Positions 45,127 through 54,489 are shown, counted from the stretch's first letter. The stretch is 64,000 nt of DNA from Microbacterium algeriense (GCF_008868005.1 NZ_WAAO01000001.1:1116001-1180000), one strand, 5' to 3'. Numbers and translations: made by a program. Notes: generated by a model not told the origin, from the letters alone.

Positions 45127-45906
45127 TCAGCCGAAGCGGCCGGAGACGTAGTCCTCGGTGGCCTGCACGGAGGGGGTGGTGAAGATGCTCGTGGTGTCGT
45201 CGTACTCGATGAGCTTGCCGGGCTTGCCGGTGCCGGCGATGTTGAAGAACGCCGTCTTGTCGGAGACTCGGGATGCCTGCTGCATGTTGTGCGTCACGAT
45301 GACGATGGTGAACTCGTTCTTGAGCTCGCCGATCAGCTCCTCGATCGCGTAGGTCGAGATCGGGTCGAGCGCGGAGCAGGGCTCGTCCATCAACAGCACC
45401 TGCGGCGACACGGCGATCGCGCGCGCGATGCACAGGCGCTGCTGCTGGCCACCGGAGAGGCCCGAACCGGGCTTGTCCAGGCGGTCCTTGACCTCGTTCC
45501 ACAGGTTCGCGCCGGTGAGCGACTTCTCCACGAGGGCGTCCTGATCGCTCTTCGACATCCGGCTGTTGTTGAGCTTCACACCCGCGAGGACGTTCTCCTT
45601 GATCGACATCGTGGGGAACGGGTTCGGCCGCTGGAACACCATGCCGACCTGACGGCGCACGAGCACCGGGTCGACGCCGGCGCCGTAGAGGTCTTTGCCG
45701 TCGAGCAGCACCTCGCCCTCGACGCGGGCGCCGGGGATGACCTCGTGCATGCGGTTGAGCGTGCGCAGGAACGTGGACTTGCCGCAACCGGAGGGACCGA
45801 TGAAGGCGGTCACGCTCCGCGGCTGGATGTCGAGGGAGACGCCCTCCACGGCGAGGAAGTCGCTGTAGTAGACGTTCAGGTCGTTGACTTCGATGCTCTT
45901 GGACAC
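45127..45906 (-). CDS. pstB: Phosphate ABC transporter ATP-binding protein
   Basis: ATPase of the high-affinity phosphate importer. It has 259 residues, with Walker [11 protein letters not shown]-loop region [13 protein letters not shown], signature LSGGQQQR, Walker [14 protein letters not shown] and the switch His in [13 protein letters not shown] start. Last gene of pstS-pstC-pstA-pstB; phoU is not adjacent but lies 12 kb away at 57352. Confidence 0.97.
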   Translation of the reverse strand: MSKSIEVNDLNVYYSDFLAVEGVSLDIQPRSVTAFIGPSGCGKSTFLRTLNRMHEVIPGARVEGEVLLDGKDLYGAGVDPVLVRRQVGMVFQRPNPFPTMSIKENVLAGVKLNNSRMSKSDQDALVEKSLTGANLWNEVKDRLDKPGSGLSGGQQQRLCIARAIAVSPQVLLMDEPCSALDPISTYAIEELIGELKNEFTIVIVTHNMQQASRVSDKTAFFNIAGTGKPGKLIEYDDTTSIFTTPSVQATEDYVSGRFG

Positions 45907-45936
45907 TGCAGATTCCTTGCTTGTCGGGTCGAGGGC

Positions 45937-47040
45937 TCAGCGGCCGGTCTTGGGGGCGAAGATCTTCGCGACGAGCCGCGCGATCAGGTTGAGCAGCATG
46001 ACGATGATGATGAGCGTCAGCGCGGCCGCCCAGGCGCGTTCCACGTAGGCCTCGGCCGGGATCCCCTGGTACGCGTACTGCGAGTAGGTGAACACCGGGA
46101 GGGTCTGCATGCGCCCGCTGAAGAGGTTGTAGTTCATGGCGTCGGTGAATCCGGCGGTGAGCAGCAGGGGTGCCGTCTCGCCGATCACGCGGGAGATGGC
46201 GAGCATGACGCCCGTGGTGATGCCGGCGATGGAGGTGGGCAGGACCACCTTGACGATCGTGAGCCACTTGGGCACGCCGAGCGCGTAGGACGCCTCGCGC
46301 AGCTCATTCGGCACGAGCCGCAGCATCTCCTCGGTCGAGCGAACGACCACCGGGATCATGAGGACGGCCAGGGCCACCGAGCCGGCGATGCCCATGCGGA
46401 CGCCCGGCCCGAAGATCAGGGCGAACACGGCGTAGGCGAACAGGCCGGCGACGATCGAGGGGATGCCGGTCATCACGTCGACGAGGAACGTGATGGTGCG
46501 GGCCATGCGTCCGCCCTGCCCGTATTCGACGAGGTAGACGGCGGTCATGAGCCCGATCGGGATCGAGATGACCGCAGCGGCGAGCGTGACCAGCAGCGTG
46601 CCGATGATGGCGTGGAGCGCACCGCCGCCCTCACCGAGCACACCGCGCATGGACGAGGAGAAGAACAGCCCGTCGAAGCGGGCGAGGCCGTTGGCGACCA
46701 CCGTCACGGCGACCGACACCAGCGGCACCATCGCGATCGCGAACGCCGAGGTGACGATGCCCGTGATGAGACGGTCGAGCGCCTTGCGGGCGCCTTCGAT
46801 GATGCGCGACATCACGTAGATGAGCACCAGGTAGATGACGGCGCCCAGCACGACGGACCCGGCGATGTTGAGGTCCGACCCGCTGGCGAGCGCCTCGAGC
46901 GCGAACGGCGTGAACCCGATGAGGAGGGAGAGGGCGAGCAGACCCCAGGGAGCCCAGCGGGGGAGGTGCCCGGAGTTGAGGGAGACGGGCGGGGCGGCGG
47001 CGCTCACCGTGCGCGTGGATTCCGGCGCAGTAACGGTCAT
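45937..47040 (-). CDS. pstA: Phosphate ABC transporter permease PstA
   Basis: Membrane subunit of 367 residues. There are several N-terminal helices, then the six-helix permease core with the coupling motif EMLRLVPNELREASYALGVPKW (EAA loop) and DVMTGIPSIVAGLFAYA. Starts one base after the pstC stop, 30 bases before pstB. The N terminus is longer than in E. coli (residues 1-90 hold extra hydrophobic segments), a common actinobacterial feature. Confidence 0.95.
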   Translation of the reverse strand: MTVTAPESTRTVSAAAPPVSLNSGHLPRWAPWGLLALSLLIGFTPFALEALASGSDLNIAGSVVLGAVIYLVLIYVMSRIIEGARKALDRLITGIVTSAFAIAMVPLVSVAVTVVANGLARFDGLFFSSSMRGVLGEGGGALHAIIGTLLVTLAAAVISIPIGLMTAVYLVEYGQGGRMARTITFLVDVMTGIPSIVAGLFAYAVFALIFGPGVRMGIAGSVALAVLMIPVVVRSTEEMLRLVPNELREASYALGVPKWLTIVKVVLPTSIAGITTGVMLAISRVIGETAPLLLTAGFTDAMNYNLFSGRMQTLPVFTYSQYAYQGIPAEAYVERAWAAALTLIIIVMLLNLIARLVAKIFAPKTGR

Positions 47041-47041
47041 G

Positions 47042-47992
47042 TCAGTTCGCTCCCGAGAATTCCTTGCGGCGGTTCACGAACCAGCGGGCGAGAGCGTTCA
47101 CCGCGAACGTCACGACGAACAGGATCAGACCGGTCGCGATGAGGATGTTGATGTTGACCTGGTAGGCCTCGGGGAACGTCAGTGCGATGTTCGCCGCGAT
47201 CGTGGAGGGGTTGGTGGAGGTGAGCAGCTCGAAGGTGACGGCCTTGCTCACCGAGAGGACCATGGCGACGGCCATGGTCTCGCCGAGCGCACGGCCGAGG
47301 CCCAGCATGGAAGCGGAGACGATGCCCGAGCGGCCGAAGGGGAGGACGGCCATCCGCACCATCTCCCAGCGGGTCGCCCCGAGGGCGAGAGCCGCCTCTT
47401 CGTGGAGGCGCGGCGTCTGCAGGAAGATCTCCCGGCAGATGGCCGTGATGATCGGGACGACCATCACGGCGAGCACCATGGCGGCGGTGAGGATCGTGCG
47501 TCCGGTGGGCGAGACCACGCCGTCGAAGAACGGGATCCACGAGGCGTTCTGGTTCAGCCAGGCGTAGATCGGCTGGACCGCCGGAGCGAGCACGAGGATG
47601 CCCCAGAGGCCGAACACGACCGAGGGGACGGCGGCCAGGAGGTCGACGATGTACCCGAGGCCCTGAGCCAGGCGACGCGGCGCGTAGTGCGTGATGAACA
47701 GGGCGACGCCGAGCGACAGCGGGACTGCGAGCAGCAGGGCGAGGAAGGCCGCCCAGACCGTGCCGAACAGGAGCGGGCCGACGTAGTCCCAGAAGTTCGT
47801 CTTGAGCAGGGAGGCGTCCTCGGCGGTCGCAGTGAACGCCGGGATCGACTGCACGATGAGGAAGATCGCGACCGCGGCCAGCGTGATCATGATCATCGAG
47901 CCTGCGGCGACCGCGGTGCCGGAGAACCAGAGGTCGCCGGCACGCTTCTTCGCGACGATGCGCGTGGGCGCCGGCGAGGTCGTGGCTGTCAT
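47042..47992 (-). CDS. pstC: Phosphate ABC transporter permease PstC
   Basis: Membrane subunit of 316 residues with about six to seven helices. GLGYIVDLLAAVPSVVFGLWGI and the EAA loop LHEEAALALGATRWEMVRMAVLPFGRSG identify PstC. ATG start at 47992. Separated from pstS by a 93-base spacer with a strong hairpin. Confidence 0.95.
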   Translation of the reverse strand: MTATTSPAPTRIVAKKRAGDLWFSGTAVAAGSMIMITLAAVAIFLIVQSIPAFTATAEDASLLKTNFWDYVGPLLFGTVWAAFLALLLAVPLSLGVALFITHYAPRRLAQGLGYIVDLLAAVPSVVFGLWGILVLAPAVQPIYAWLNQNASWIPFFDGVVSPTGRTILTAAMVLAVMVVPIITAICREIFLQTPRLHEEAALALGATRWEMVRMAVLPFGRSGIVSASMLGLGRALGETMAVAMVLSVSKAVTFELLTSTNPSTIAANIALTFPEAYQVNINILIATGLILFVVTFAVNALARWFVNRRKEFSGAN

Positions 47993-48038
47993 GGGAGCTG
48001 CTTCCTGCTCAGTGGAGATCGGGTGTCTGACGCGAGCA

Positions 48039-48078
48039 GACGGTCTCCGGGATGCCGTGGGGCATCCCGGAGACCGTC
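48039..48078 (-). terminator. Strong hairpin between pstS and pstC
   Basis: A perfect 18-bp stem, GACGGTCTCCGGGATGCC / GGCATCCCGGAGACCGTC, with a four-base loop, begins six bases after the pstS stop. It should give partial termination or protect the pstS 3' end, so that more binding protein than permease is made. This is usual for binding-protein operons. Confidence 0.85.
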
Positions 48079-48084
48079 ATCGAC

Positions 48085-49191
48085 TCACTTGATGAGGTCG
48101 ATCGCAGCCTGAGCCTGCTCGCGCAGGTCGTCCGAGATCGGGGCGCTGCCGGCGTTGGTCGCGGCGGCGTCCTGGCCCTCGGCGCTGATCGCGGTGGTGA
48201 AGAACGCCTTCGTCAGCGCGGCGATGTTCTCGTCCTCGTACTCGGCGCAGCCGATGAGGTAGCTGACGAGGAGCACCGGGTAGGCGCCGTCGGCCGTCGT
48301 GGTGCGGTCGATCGCGAAGGCGAGGTCGCCGTCGGTGCGGCCCTCTTCGATCGTGGACGCGTCGAGCGCGGCGGCGGCGCCCTCAGCGGAGTGCGGCACG
48401 AAGTTGTCGCCGACCTTGACGTTCACGGCCGAGAAGTCGGCAGCCTGCGAGGAGTCGATGTAGCCGATGAGGCCCTGTCCGCCCTTGACGGCGTTCGCGA
48501 CACCCGAGGTCTTCTCCGCGGACTCGCCGCCGAGGTCTGCCGGCCACTCCTCGACGCTGCCCGCCGTCCAGACGTCACCCGCGGTCTGCGACAGGTAGTC
48601 GGTGAAGTTGCCGGTGGTGCCGGACTTGTCCGAGCGGTGCACCGGCGTGATGGCGAGGTCCGGCAGCGTGGCGTCGGGGTTGTCCTTGGCGATGGCCGGG
48701 TCGTTCCACTTGGCGATCTTGCCGGCGAAGATCGACGCGATGGTCTCGGCGTCGAGGTTCAGCTCGTCCACGCCGTCGAGCGAGAAGACGATGGCGATCG
48801 GGGAGACGTACGCGGGGACCTCGATCAGGTCCGAGCCGTCGACGCAGGCGCCGAAGCCGCCGGCCGAGATCTCGTCGGTCTTGAATGCACGGTCGGAACC
48901 GGCGAAGTTGACAGCGCCCTGCTGGAAGGACTCGCGGCCACCGCCGGAACCCTGCGGGTCGTACTCGACCTGCGCGTCGGGGTTGGTCTTCTGGAACTCC
49001 GCGGTCCACGCCTGGATGGCGACCTGCTGCGAGGAGGCGCCGGCGCCGACGAGCGAGCCGCTCACCGCGGCGGTGTCGGAGGTGGGAGCATCCGTGGAGC
49101 CGCTGCCGGCTTCGTTCGCGGCACAGCCGGCGAGGGCGAGAGCGGCGACGGCGCCGATGGCGCCGATTCGTGCGATTCGGGAGATCTTCAC
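48085..49191 (-). CDS. pstS: Phosphate-binding lipoprotein PstS
   Basis: Extracellular phosphate-binding protein of 368 residues. The signal peptide ends LALAGC (lipobox). Mature-domain motifs are SLVGAGASSQQVAIQAW, YDPQGSGGGRESFQQGAVNFAGSDRAF (phosphate-binding Ser/Gly/Arg and Asp), and HRSDKSGTTGNFTDYLSQ. The start is GTG at 49191, seven bases after AAGGA. Two PHO-box repeats lie 89-106 bases upstream, so it is probably induced by phosphate limitation through RegX3. Confidence 0.95.
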   Translation of the reverse strand: MKISRIARIGAIGAVAALALAGCAANEAGSGSTDAPTSDTAAVSGSLVGAGASSQQVAIQAWTAEFQKTNPDAQVEYDPQGSGGGRESFQQGAVNFAGSDRAFKTDEISAGGFGACVDGSDLIEVPAYVSPIAIVFSLDGVDELNLDAETIASIFAGKIAKWNDPAIAKDNPDATLPDLAITPVHRSDKSGTTGNFTDYLSQTAGDVWTAGSVEEWPADLGGESAEKTSGVANAVKGGQGLIGYIDSSQAADFSAVNVKVGDNFVPHSAEGAAAALDASTIEEGRTDGDLAFAIDRTTTADGAYPVLLVSYLIGCAEYEDENIAALTKAFFTTAISAEGQDAAATNAGSAPISDDLREQAQAAIDLIK

Positions 49192-49256
49192 TGTGGATCC
49201 TTCGATCTTGGAGGGGTGGGGCCCGGTGCAGGGCACACAGTGACGCTAGGGGCGAC

Positions 49257-49297
49257 GGTTAACGAGACTCTCCCGCGCAGGTGAACGGCAGGTGAAC
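49257..49297 (-). promoter_or_regulatory. PHO boxes upstream of pstS
   Basis: On the minus strand GTTCACC occurs at 49297-49291 and again at 49286-49280, an 11-bp period (GTTCACCTGCC then GTTCACCTGCG). GTTAACC at 49263-49257 may be a third, less regular unit. Direct GTTCACC-type repeats 11 bp apart are the known binding site of actinobacterial PhoP/RegX3. Confidence 0.85.
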
Positions 49298-49342
49298 GAC
49301 GGGCGACTCTCTGGGGAGCACCCGCGAGATTCCGCGCCCATC

Positions 49343-49485
49343 GCTGAGCCGCCCTGGGTCGCTGAGCCGCTCTGGGTCGCTGAGCCGCTCTGGGTCGCTG
49401 AGCCGCTCTGGGTCGCTGAGCCGCTCTGGGTCGCTGAGACGCTCTGGGTCGCTGAGCCGCTCTGGGTCGCTGAGCCTGTCGAAGC
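49343..49485. repeat. 18-bp tandem array ending in the dispersed 17-bp repeat
   Basis: Seven 18-bp units of the type GCTGAGCCGCTCTGGGTC run from 49343 to 49468 with single-base differences in the first and sixth. The last partial unit reads GCTGAGCCTGTCGAAGC (49469-49485), identical to the reverse complement of 22718-22734. The array sits between the pstS upstream region and the mutT1 stop. In one frame it would encode a repeated WVAEPL peptide, which I do not consider a gene. Confidence 0.92.
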
Positions 49486-49486
49486 G

Positions 49487-50476
49487 TCAGACCTTCGGGA
49501 CGTGCGTCTCGATCGCGATGATCCCCGAGCCGGGGTTCGTGGCGGACAGGTGCACGACCGAGAACGCGGCCGGCTCCAGGTCGGCGGCGCTGCCCAGGTA
49601 GGAGCCGTGGATCGTGCCCGTCGCCAGCGCGATCTCGGAGAGCAGGCCGGGGAGCACGGGGCCGTGGCTGCACAGCACGGCGGGCTTTCCGGAGCGGATG
49701 CGCCGTCCGACGACGGAGCGGAGATCGGACTCGCCGTCCTCCCAGGCGTCCTGGCTGATCTTGCCGGTCTCCACGGGCTTGCGCCGGAGAGCCTTGGCCA
49801 GCGGAGCGACCGTCTCGACGCAGCGCACGGCGTCGCTGGTCACGATGCGGCGCACGCCGAACGCGCGCAGCGGCCCGACGATCGACTTCGCCTGCTTCCT
49901 TCCGCGATCGGTGAGCGGGCGGGACGCGTCCGAGCGGTCCCATTCCGAGCGGGGGGTGGCCTTGGCGTGACGCAGTGCGATCACCGGGAAGGTCCGCAGC
50001 ACGCCGTCGTCGACGAGGTTCGCGAAGAAGTCGAGGATCTCCAGGTCGACGGGATAGCTCAGCCGCGCCCGCGCCTTCTTCAGACTCACCCATTCGAGGG
50101 CGGCGATCTCTCGGTTCGGCACGAAGGTCGACTCGCGGATCGCGGCCTCCGTCGCCTCGGCCGCCCAGTAGTGCACGACCTTCTGCTTCTGCGAGGCGAG
50201 GTGATAGCGGCTCACCCCGACCGAGACGCCGAGCGACACTCGGATGCCGGTCTCCTCGTGCACCTCGCGCACGGCCGTCTCGGCGAGCATCTCGCCGGGG
50301 TCGACCTTTCCCTTGGGGAGAGTGATGTCGCGGTACTTCGTGCGGTGGATCAGCAGGATCCGCAGTTTGCCGTCGACCAGCCGCCAGACGACGGCCCCGG
50401 CGGCGTACACGGCCTTGTCCGTCCACTTCGCTTTCGTCACGGAGTCGGCGGGGAGCTGCAGCTGCCGCGTGTTCAT
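49487..50476 (-). CDS. mutT1: MutT1-like NUDIX hydrolase fused to a histidine phosphatase
   Basis: A protein of 329 residues with two domains. The N-terminal NUDIX box matches GX5EX7REUXEEXGU exactly at residues 56-78. From about residue 160 a phosphoglycerate-mutase-type phosphatase begins with the RHG-like [13 protein letters not shown] and continues with [14 protein letters not shown] and [11 protein letters not shown]. Mycobacterial MutT1 with this layout converts 8-oxo-dGTP to the monophosphate and also cleaves diadenosine polyphosphates. It overlaps ppk by four bases, the same order as Rv2984-Rv2985. Confidence 0.92.
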   Translation of the reverse strand: MNTRQLQLPADSVTKAKWTDKAVYAAGAVVWRLVDGKLRILLIHRTKYRDITLPKGKVDPGEMLAETAVREVHEETGIRVSLGVSVGVSRYHLASQKQKVVHYWAAEATEAAIRESTFVPNREIAALEWVSLKKARARLSYPVDLEILDFFANLVDDGVLRTFPVIALRHAKATPRSEWDRSDASRPLTDRGRKQAKSIVGPLRAFGVRRIVTSDAVRCVETVAPLAKALRRKPVETGKISQDAWEDGESDLRSVVGRRIRSGKPAVLCSHGPVLPGLLSEIALATGTIHGSYLGSAADLEPAAFSVVHLSATNPGSGIIAIETHVPKV

Positions 50477-52638
50477 CGAACCGCCCGCGCGCGGCGACGC
50501 CGCTGGATCAACCCCATGGTCTTGTCCTGCAGGTCGATCAGCGGCTTGCCGTCGGCATCGACGGCGTGGCGCGTCCAGACGCCTGCGGGGCCGAGGTGCC
50601 ACGACGAGGTGCCGTCGTCCATCGCCAGGTCGAAGAACGTGCTGAGCTCCTTCAGATGCGCGGGGTCGGTGACGCGGACCAGGGCTTCGACGCGACGGTC
50701 GAGGTTGCGGTGCATCATGTCGGCGCTGCCGATGTACACCTGGGGATCTCCGCCGTTCTCGAAGGCGAAGATGCGCGAGTGCTCGAGGTAGCGCCCGAGG
50801 ATGCTGCGCACCGTGATGTTCTCGCTGATGCCGTCGAGGTCGGTGCGGAGGCTGCAGATGCCGCGCACCCAGACGTCGACCTTCACTCCGGCGGCGCTGG
50901 CGCGGTACAGGGCGTCGATGATCTCCTCGTCGACCATCGAGTTCACCTTGATGCGGATGTGCGCGGGGATCCCGGCCTCCGCGTTCTTCCGCTCCGCGTC
51001 GATCTGACGGATGAGTCCCTTGCGGAGGTGCAGCGGGGCGACGAGGAGGCGCTTGAACTTCTTCTCGATCGCGTAGCCGCTGAGTTCGTTGAAGAGGCGC
51101 GTCAGATCCTTGCCGACCTGCGCGTCCGCGGTGAACAGGCCGAAGTCCTCGTAGATGCGGCTGGTCTTCGGGTTGTAGTTTCCGGTGCCGACGTGGGAGT
51201 AGTGACGGAGCATGCCGTCCTCCTCGCGGATCACGAGCGCGAGCTTGCAGTGGGTCTTCAGCCCGACCAGGCCGTAGACCACGTGCACGCCGGCCTTCTC
51301 CAGCTTGCGGGCCCAGACGATGTTGTTCGCCTCGTCGAACCGGGCCTTCACCTCGACCAGCGCCAGGACCTGCTTGCCGGCCTCTGCTGCGTCGATCAGC
51401 GCCTGCACGACCGGGCTGTCGCCCGAGGTGCGGTACAGGGTCTGCTTGATCGCGAGCACGTGCGGGTCGCGGGCGGCCTGCTCGAGGAACGCCTGCACGC
51501 TCGTGGTGAACGACTCGTACGGGTGATGCACGAGCACGTCGGACTTGCGGATCGCCTTGAAGATGTCGGCGCGGTTGCTCGATCCCGCCGGCTGGAACGC
51601 GACAGCGGTCGTCGGCAGATGGGGCGGGTACCGCAGGTCCGGCCGGTCGATGCGCGACAGATCGAACAGGCCGCGGAGGTCGAGCGGCCCGGGGAGGCGG
51701 TAGACCTCCAGATCGGTGATGTCGAGCTCGCGGACCAGGAGGTCCATGGTGACATCGTCCATGTCGTCGGTGATCTCGAGGCGGATCGGCGGACCGAACC
51801 GCCGACGCAGCAGCTCGGCCTCGAGCGCCTGGATGAGGTTCTCGCTCTCGTCCTCCTCGATCTCCACGTCTTCGTTGCGGGTGAGGCGGAACGCGTGGTG
51901 GTCGAGCACCTCCATGCCGGGGAACAGGTCGCCGAGGTGGTTGGCGATCAGCTCCTCCAGGCGCAGAAACCGCTTGATCTCGCCGGTGGACGGCACCTCG
52001 ACGAAGCGCGGCAGCATGGGCGGCACCTTGAGGCGTGCGAACTCCTGGCGACCGGTACGGGCGTTGCGGATGCGGATCGCGAGGTTCAGCGACAGTCCGG
52101 AGATGTAGGGGAAGGGGTGTGCCGGGTCGACGGCCAGCGGCATCAGCACGGGGAAGACCTGGGCGCCGAAGTACTCGGACAGCGCGGCGCGCTCGTCGTC
52201 GGTGAGCTCCGACCAGTCGGTGATCTCGATGCCGGACTCGGCCAGCGCGGGACGCACGAGCGTGGTCCAGGCGTCCGCGTGGCGCAGCTGCAGGGCGTGG
52301 GCCTCGCGCGAGATGTCGGCGAGCGCGTCGACGGGGGAGCGGCCGATGTTGGTCGGCACGGCGAGCCCCGTCATGATGCGGCGCTTGAGTCCGGCGACGC
52401 GCACCATGAAGAACTCGTCGAGGTTGCTCGCGAAGATCGCCAGGAAGTTCGCCCGTTCGAGTTCCGGCAGCGACGGGTCCTCGGCGAGCTCCAGCACGCG
52501 CTGGTTGAACGCCAGCCAGCTCAGCTCCCGATCCAGGTAGCGATGGTCCGGGAGCAGGGAGTCGTGCGACTCGATGGCGTCGAAGTCGTCGTCTTCGGCG
52601 TCACCGAGACCGGCGTCGGCGAGTGCGGGATCGATCAT
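50473..52638 (-). CDS. ppk: Polyphosphate kinase 1
   Basis: Makes polyphosphate from ATP. About 721 residues. [21 protein letters not shown] opens the N domain. [19 protein letters not shown] is in the head domain, and the catalytic C1/C2 domains include [25 protein letters not shown] and [28 protein letters not shown], which contains the autophosphorylated His region. [22 protein letters not shown] sequences follow (here [13 protein letters not shown]). I start at ATG 52638, since TTAGAT at 52652-52647 looks like a -10 for a near-leaderless message; ATG 52647 is the alternative. Confidence 0.95.
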   Translation of the reverse strand: MIDPALADAGLGDAEDDDFDAIESHDSLLPDHRYLDRELSWLAFNQRVLELAEDPSLPELERANFLAIFASNLDEFFMVRVAGLKRRIMTGLAVPTNIGRSPVDALADISREAHALQLRHADAWTTLVRPALAESGIEITDWSELTDDERAALSEYFGAQVFPVLMPLAVDPAHPFPYISGLSLNLAIRIRNARTGRQEFARLKVPPMLPRFVEVPSTGEIKRFLRLEELIANHLGDLFPGMEVLDHHAFRLTRNEDVEIEEDESENLIQALEAELLRRRFGPPIRLEITDDMDDVTMDLLVRELDITDLEVYRLPGPLDLRGLFDLSRIDRPDLRYPPHLPTTAVAFQPAGSSNRADIFKAIRKSDVLVHHPYESFTTSVQAFLEQAARDPHVLAIKQTLYRTSGDSPVVQALIDAAEAGKQVLALVEVKARFDEANNIVWARKLEKAGVHVVYGLVGLKTHCKLALVIREEDGMLRHYSHVGTGNYNPKTSRIYEDFGLFTADAQVGKDLTRLFNELSGYAIEKKFKRLLVAPLHLRKGLIRQIDAERKNAEAGIPAHIRIKVNSMVDEEIIDALYRASAAGVKVDVWVRGICSLRTDLDGISENITVRSILGRYLEHSRIFAFENGGDPQVYIGSADMMHRNLDRRVEALVRVTDPAHLKELSTFFDLAMDDGTSSWHLGPAGVWTRHAVDADGKPLIDLQDKTMGLIQRRRRARAVR

Positions 52639-52660
52639 GGGGTACATCTAAGCACCGTGA

Positions 52661-52678
52661 GGTGACGCCCGTGTGAAC
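52661..52678 (-). promoter_or_regulatory. Candidate PHO box before ppk
   Basis: On the minus strand GTTCACA (52678-52672) and CGTCACC (52667-52661) are 11 bp apart and resemble the GTTCACC repeats before pstS, with one and two changes. It lies 23-40 bases before the ppk start. Confidence 0.5.
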
Positions 52679-52689
52679 GGAGACGCTCG

Positions 52690-53373
52690 TCAGCCGGCTT
52701 CGACGAGGTTCTCGTCCTCGTTGACGTTGAACCGGTAGCCGACGTTGCGGACCGTGCCGATGATCTGCTCCTGGTCGCCGAGCTTCGCCCTGAGCCGCCG
52801 CACATGCACGTCGACCGTGCGGGTACCGCCGAAGTAGTCGTAGCCCCACACCTCGCTGAGCAGCTGTTCCCGCGTGAACACGCGCGCCGGGTGGGTGGCG
52901 AGGAAGTGCAGCAGCTGGAACTCCTTGTAGGTGAGGTCCAGAGGCCGCCCGCGCAGCTTTGCCGAGTACGACTGCTCGTCGATCGTGACGCCCGATGCCT
53001 GCACCCTCGCGGGCTCGGCGGCGTCGTCGCGACGGGCCAGGGCGAGCCGGAGCCTGGCGTCGATCTCCGCGGGGCCGGCGGTCACGAGCAGCACGTCGTC
53101 GATGCCCCAGTCTCCGGAGAGCGCGCTCATGCCGCCCTCGGTGACCACGAGCAGCAGCGGTGCGTCCTGACCGGTCGTGCGGAGCAGCCGGCACAGCGAC
53201 TTCGCCGCGACCAGGTCGTGGCGGCCGTCGACGATCACGACGTCGTAGTCGGGGGCGTGGATGAGCTGCGCCGGCTCCGCCGGAATCTGACGCGACCGAT
53301 GGCTCAGCAACTCGAGCGACGGCAGCACCTGCTCCGAGAGCGGAGCGTTGGTCAGAACCAGGACCTGGGCCAC
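52690..53373 (-). CDS. OmpR/GlnR-like winged-helix response regulator, orphan
   Basis: A protein of 227 residues. The N-terminal receiver-like domain has the Asp of [11 protein letters not shown] but lacks the acidic pair normally found after the first strand (LVLTNAP instead of VDDE/VEDE) and keeps no clear conserved Lys. It is thus like GlnR-type atypical receivers. The C-terminal winged helix has [51 protein letters not shown] and NVGYRFNV. No histidine kinase is adjacent. I use GTG 53373, five bases after GAGGAG. Nitrogen control is possible but not proven. Confidence 0.82.
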   Translation of the reverse strand: MAQVLVLTNAPLSEQVLPSLELLSHRSRQIPAEPAQLIHAPDYDVVIVDGRHDLVAAKSLCRLLRTTGQDAPLLLVVTEGGMSALSGDWGIDDVLLVTAGPAEIDARLRLALARRDDAAEPARVQASGVTIDEQSYSAKLRGRPLDLTYKEFQLLHFLATHPARVFTREQLLSEVWGYDYFGGTRTVDVHVRRLRAKLGDQEQIIGTVRNVGYRFNVNEDENLVEAG

Positions 53374-53445
53374 GCGCACTCCTCACCGACGTGGATCGAC
53401 GTCGTGCCGCCATGTTACCGGGAGCGGATGCGCAACAATGGTGAC

Positions 53446-53736
53446 ATGACGGATCCAGCACTCGCACCGCGCAACGCGTTCGTCGGTGTGCTCGTCGTGT
53501 GGGCGACGGCCTTCGTCGCGACGGTCGCGATCGGCATCTTCGTTCCCGAGGAGTGGCGCGTGCCCTGGCTGCTGGTCGGCTTCGGCGGGGTGGTCCTGCT
53601 GTCGTTCGCGGTGCAGCTCTGGTACGGCCGGACCCAGGGGTTCATCTTCCGGGTCGCGGGGAGCGTGACCGGCGCCCTGCTGCTGATGGGGATCATCTCG
53701 ATCGGTTTCGGTCTGGCGGCGCTGATCCCGTCCTGA
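53446..53736 (+). CDS. Small membrane protein
   Basis: A protein of 96 residues with three hydrophobic segments (FVGVLVVWATAFVATVAIGIF, WLLVGFGGVVLLSFAVQLW, AGSVTGALLLMGIISIGFGLAALI). No family recognised; a conserved arrangement RTQGFIFR lies between segments two and three. Divergent from the GlnR-like gene and 30 bases from the next small gene. Confidence 0.75.
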   Translation: MTDPALAPRNAFVGVLVVWATAFVATVAIGIFVPEEWRVPWLLVGFGGVVLLSFAVQLWYGRTQGFIFRVAGSVTGALLLMGIISIGFGLAALIPS

Positions 53737-53765
53737 CGGCGAGGCGGCGCGGTAAGGTGGAGCAC

Positions 53766-53879
53766 ATGGACCTCATGGCGCTCGAAATCTTCTTCATCGG
53801 CCTGCTGGGCCTCGCGAGCCTGGCTATCGTCTTCGTCTCGGCCGTGGTGCTGCGCAACCTCTTCCGCGGCCAGCGCTGA
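53766..53879 (+). CDS. 37-residue single-helix membrane peptide
   Basis: A small protein starting MDLMALEIFFIGLLGLAS, with one transmembrane helix and a basic end LRNLFRGQR. GGTGGA precedes the ATG by four bases, and the next gene starts eight bases after the stop. It is too short for most gene callers; the spacing and ribosome site argue it is real. Function unknown. Confidence 0.6.
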   Translation: MDLMALEIFFIGLLGLASLAIVFVSAVVLRNLFRGQR

Positions 53880-53886
53880 TCCGATC

Positions 53887-54489
53887 GTGATCGAGCTGCC
53901 CACCGACCTCCCCGCCGATCTCGCCCCCTTCGCGTGGCTGATCGGCGTGTGGGAGGGCACCGGCGTCATCGACTACCCCGTGGGTGATGAGCGTCTCCAG
54001 GGAGAGTTCACGCACCGGGTCAGCTTCAGCCACGACGGCGGCCCCTTCCTGAACTACTCGGGGACGGCGACGTTCCTCGACGAGAACGGGGCTCCGGCTG
54101 TCGCGCTGCTCGCCGAGACCGGCTTCTGGCGTCTCGCGCGCCCGGCGACCGCGGCCGATGCCGGCCCGGCGCTGCTGCCTCCGACGGCTCCGCCGGTCAC
54201 GCGCACGGTCGACGACGTCGAGGCGCTGCGAGCACCGAGCGGCGGATTCCCGATCGAGGTGTCGCTGGCTCACGCAGACGGCGCGCTCGAGCTGTACATC
54301 GGCGAGATCAACGGGCCGCGCATCGACATCGGCTCGGATGCCGTCGTGCGCAGCGCCGGCGCCAAGGTGCACACCGCCTCCTCGCGCATGTACGGGCTCG
54401 TCGAAGGGCACCTGCTGTGGGCGTGGGACATCGCCGCCCTCGGCACTCCGCTGCGCTCGCACGCGTCGGCGCGCCTGGCGAAGGTCTGA
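53887..54489 (+). CDS. Nitrobindin-family (FABP-like) heme protein
   Basis: A ten-stranded beta-barrel protein of 200 residues. FAWLIGVWEGTGVIDYP is the family signature at the N terminus (GxWxGxG), and the proximal His is probably the one near the C terminus in RSHASARLAKV or in EGHLLWAWDIA. Nitrobindins bind ferric heme and react with NO or peroxynitrite. GTG start. One base separates its stop from the ygfZ-like GTG, so they form an operon, as in other actinobacteria. Confidence 0.85.
   Translation: MIELPTDLPADLAPFAWLIGVWEGTGVIDYPVGDERLQGEFTHRVSFSHDGGPFLNYSGTATFLDENGAPAVALLAETGFWRLARPATAADAGPALLPPTAPPVTRTVDDVEALRAPSGGFPIEVSLAHADGALELYIGEINGPRIDIGSDAVVRSAGAKVHTASSRMYGLVEGHLLWAWDIAALGTPLRSHASARLAKV

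Noticed and set aside
44836..47142. Plus-strand open frame of 768 codons starting in the 30-bp array and running opposite pstB and pstA
   Set aside because: The repeated peptide comes from the DNA repeat, and the remainder is the antisense of pst genes.
49292..49500. Repeat protein with WVAEPL units
   Set aside because: The frame exists only because the 18-bp repeat has no stop. It has no ribosome site and runs on into antisense of the mutT1-like and ppk genes.
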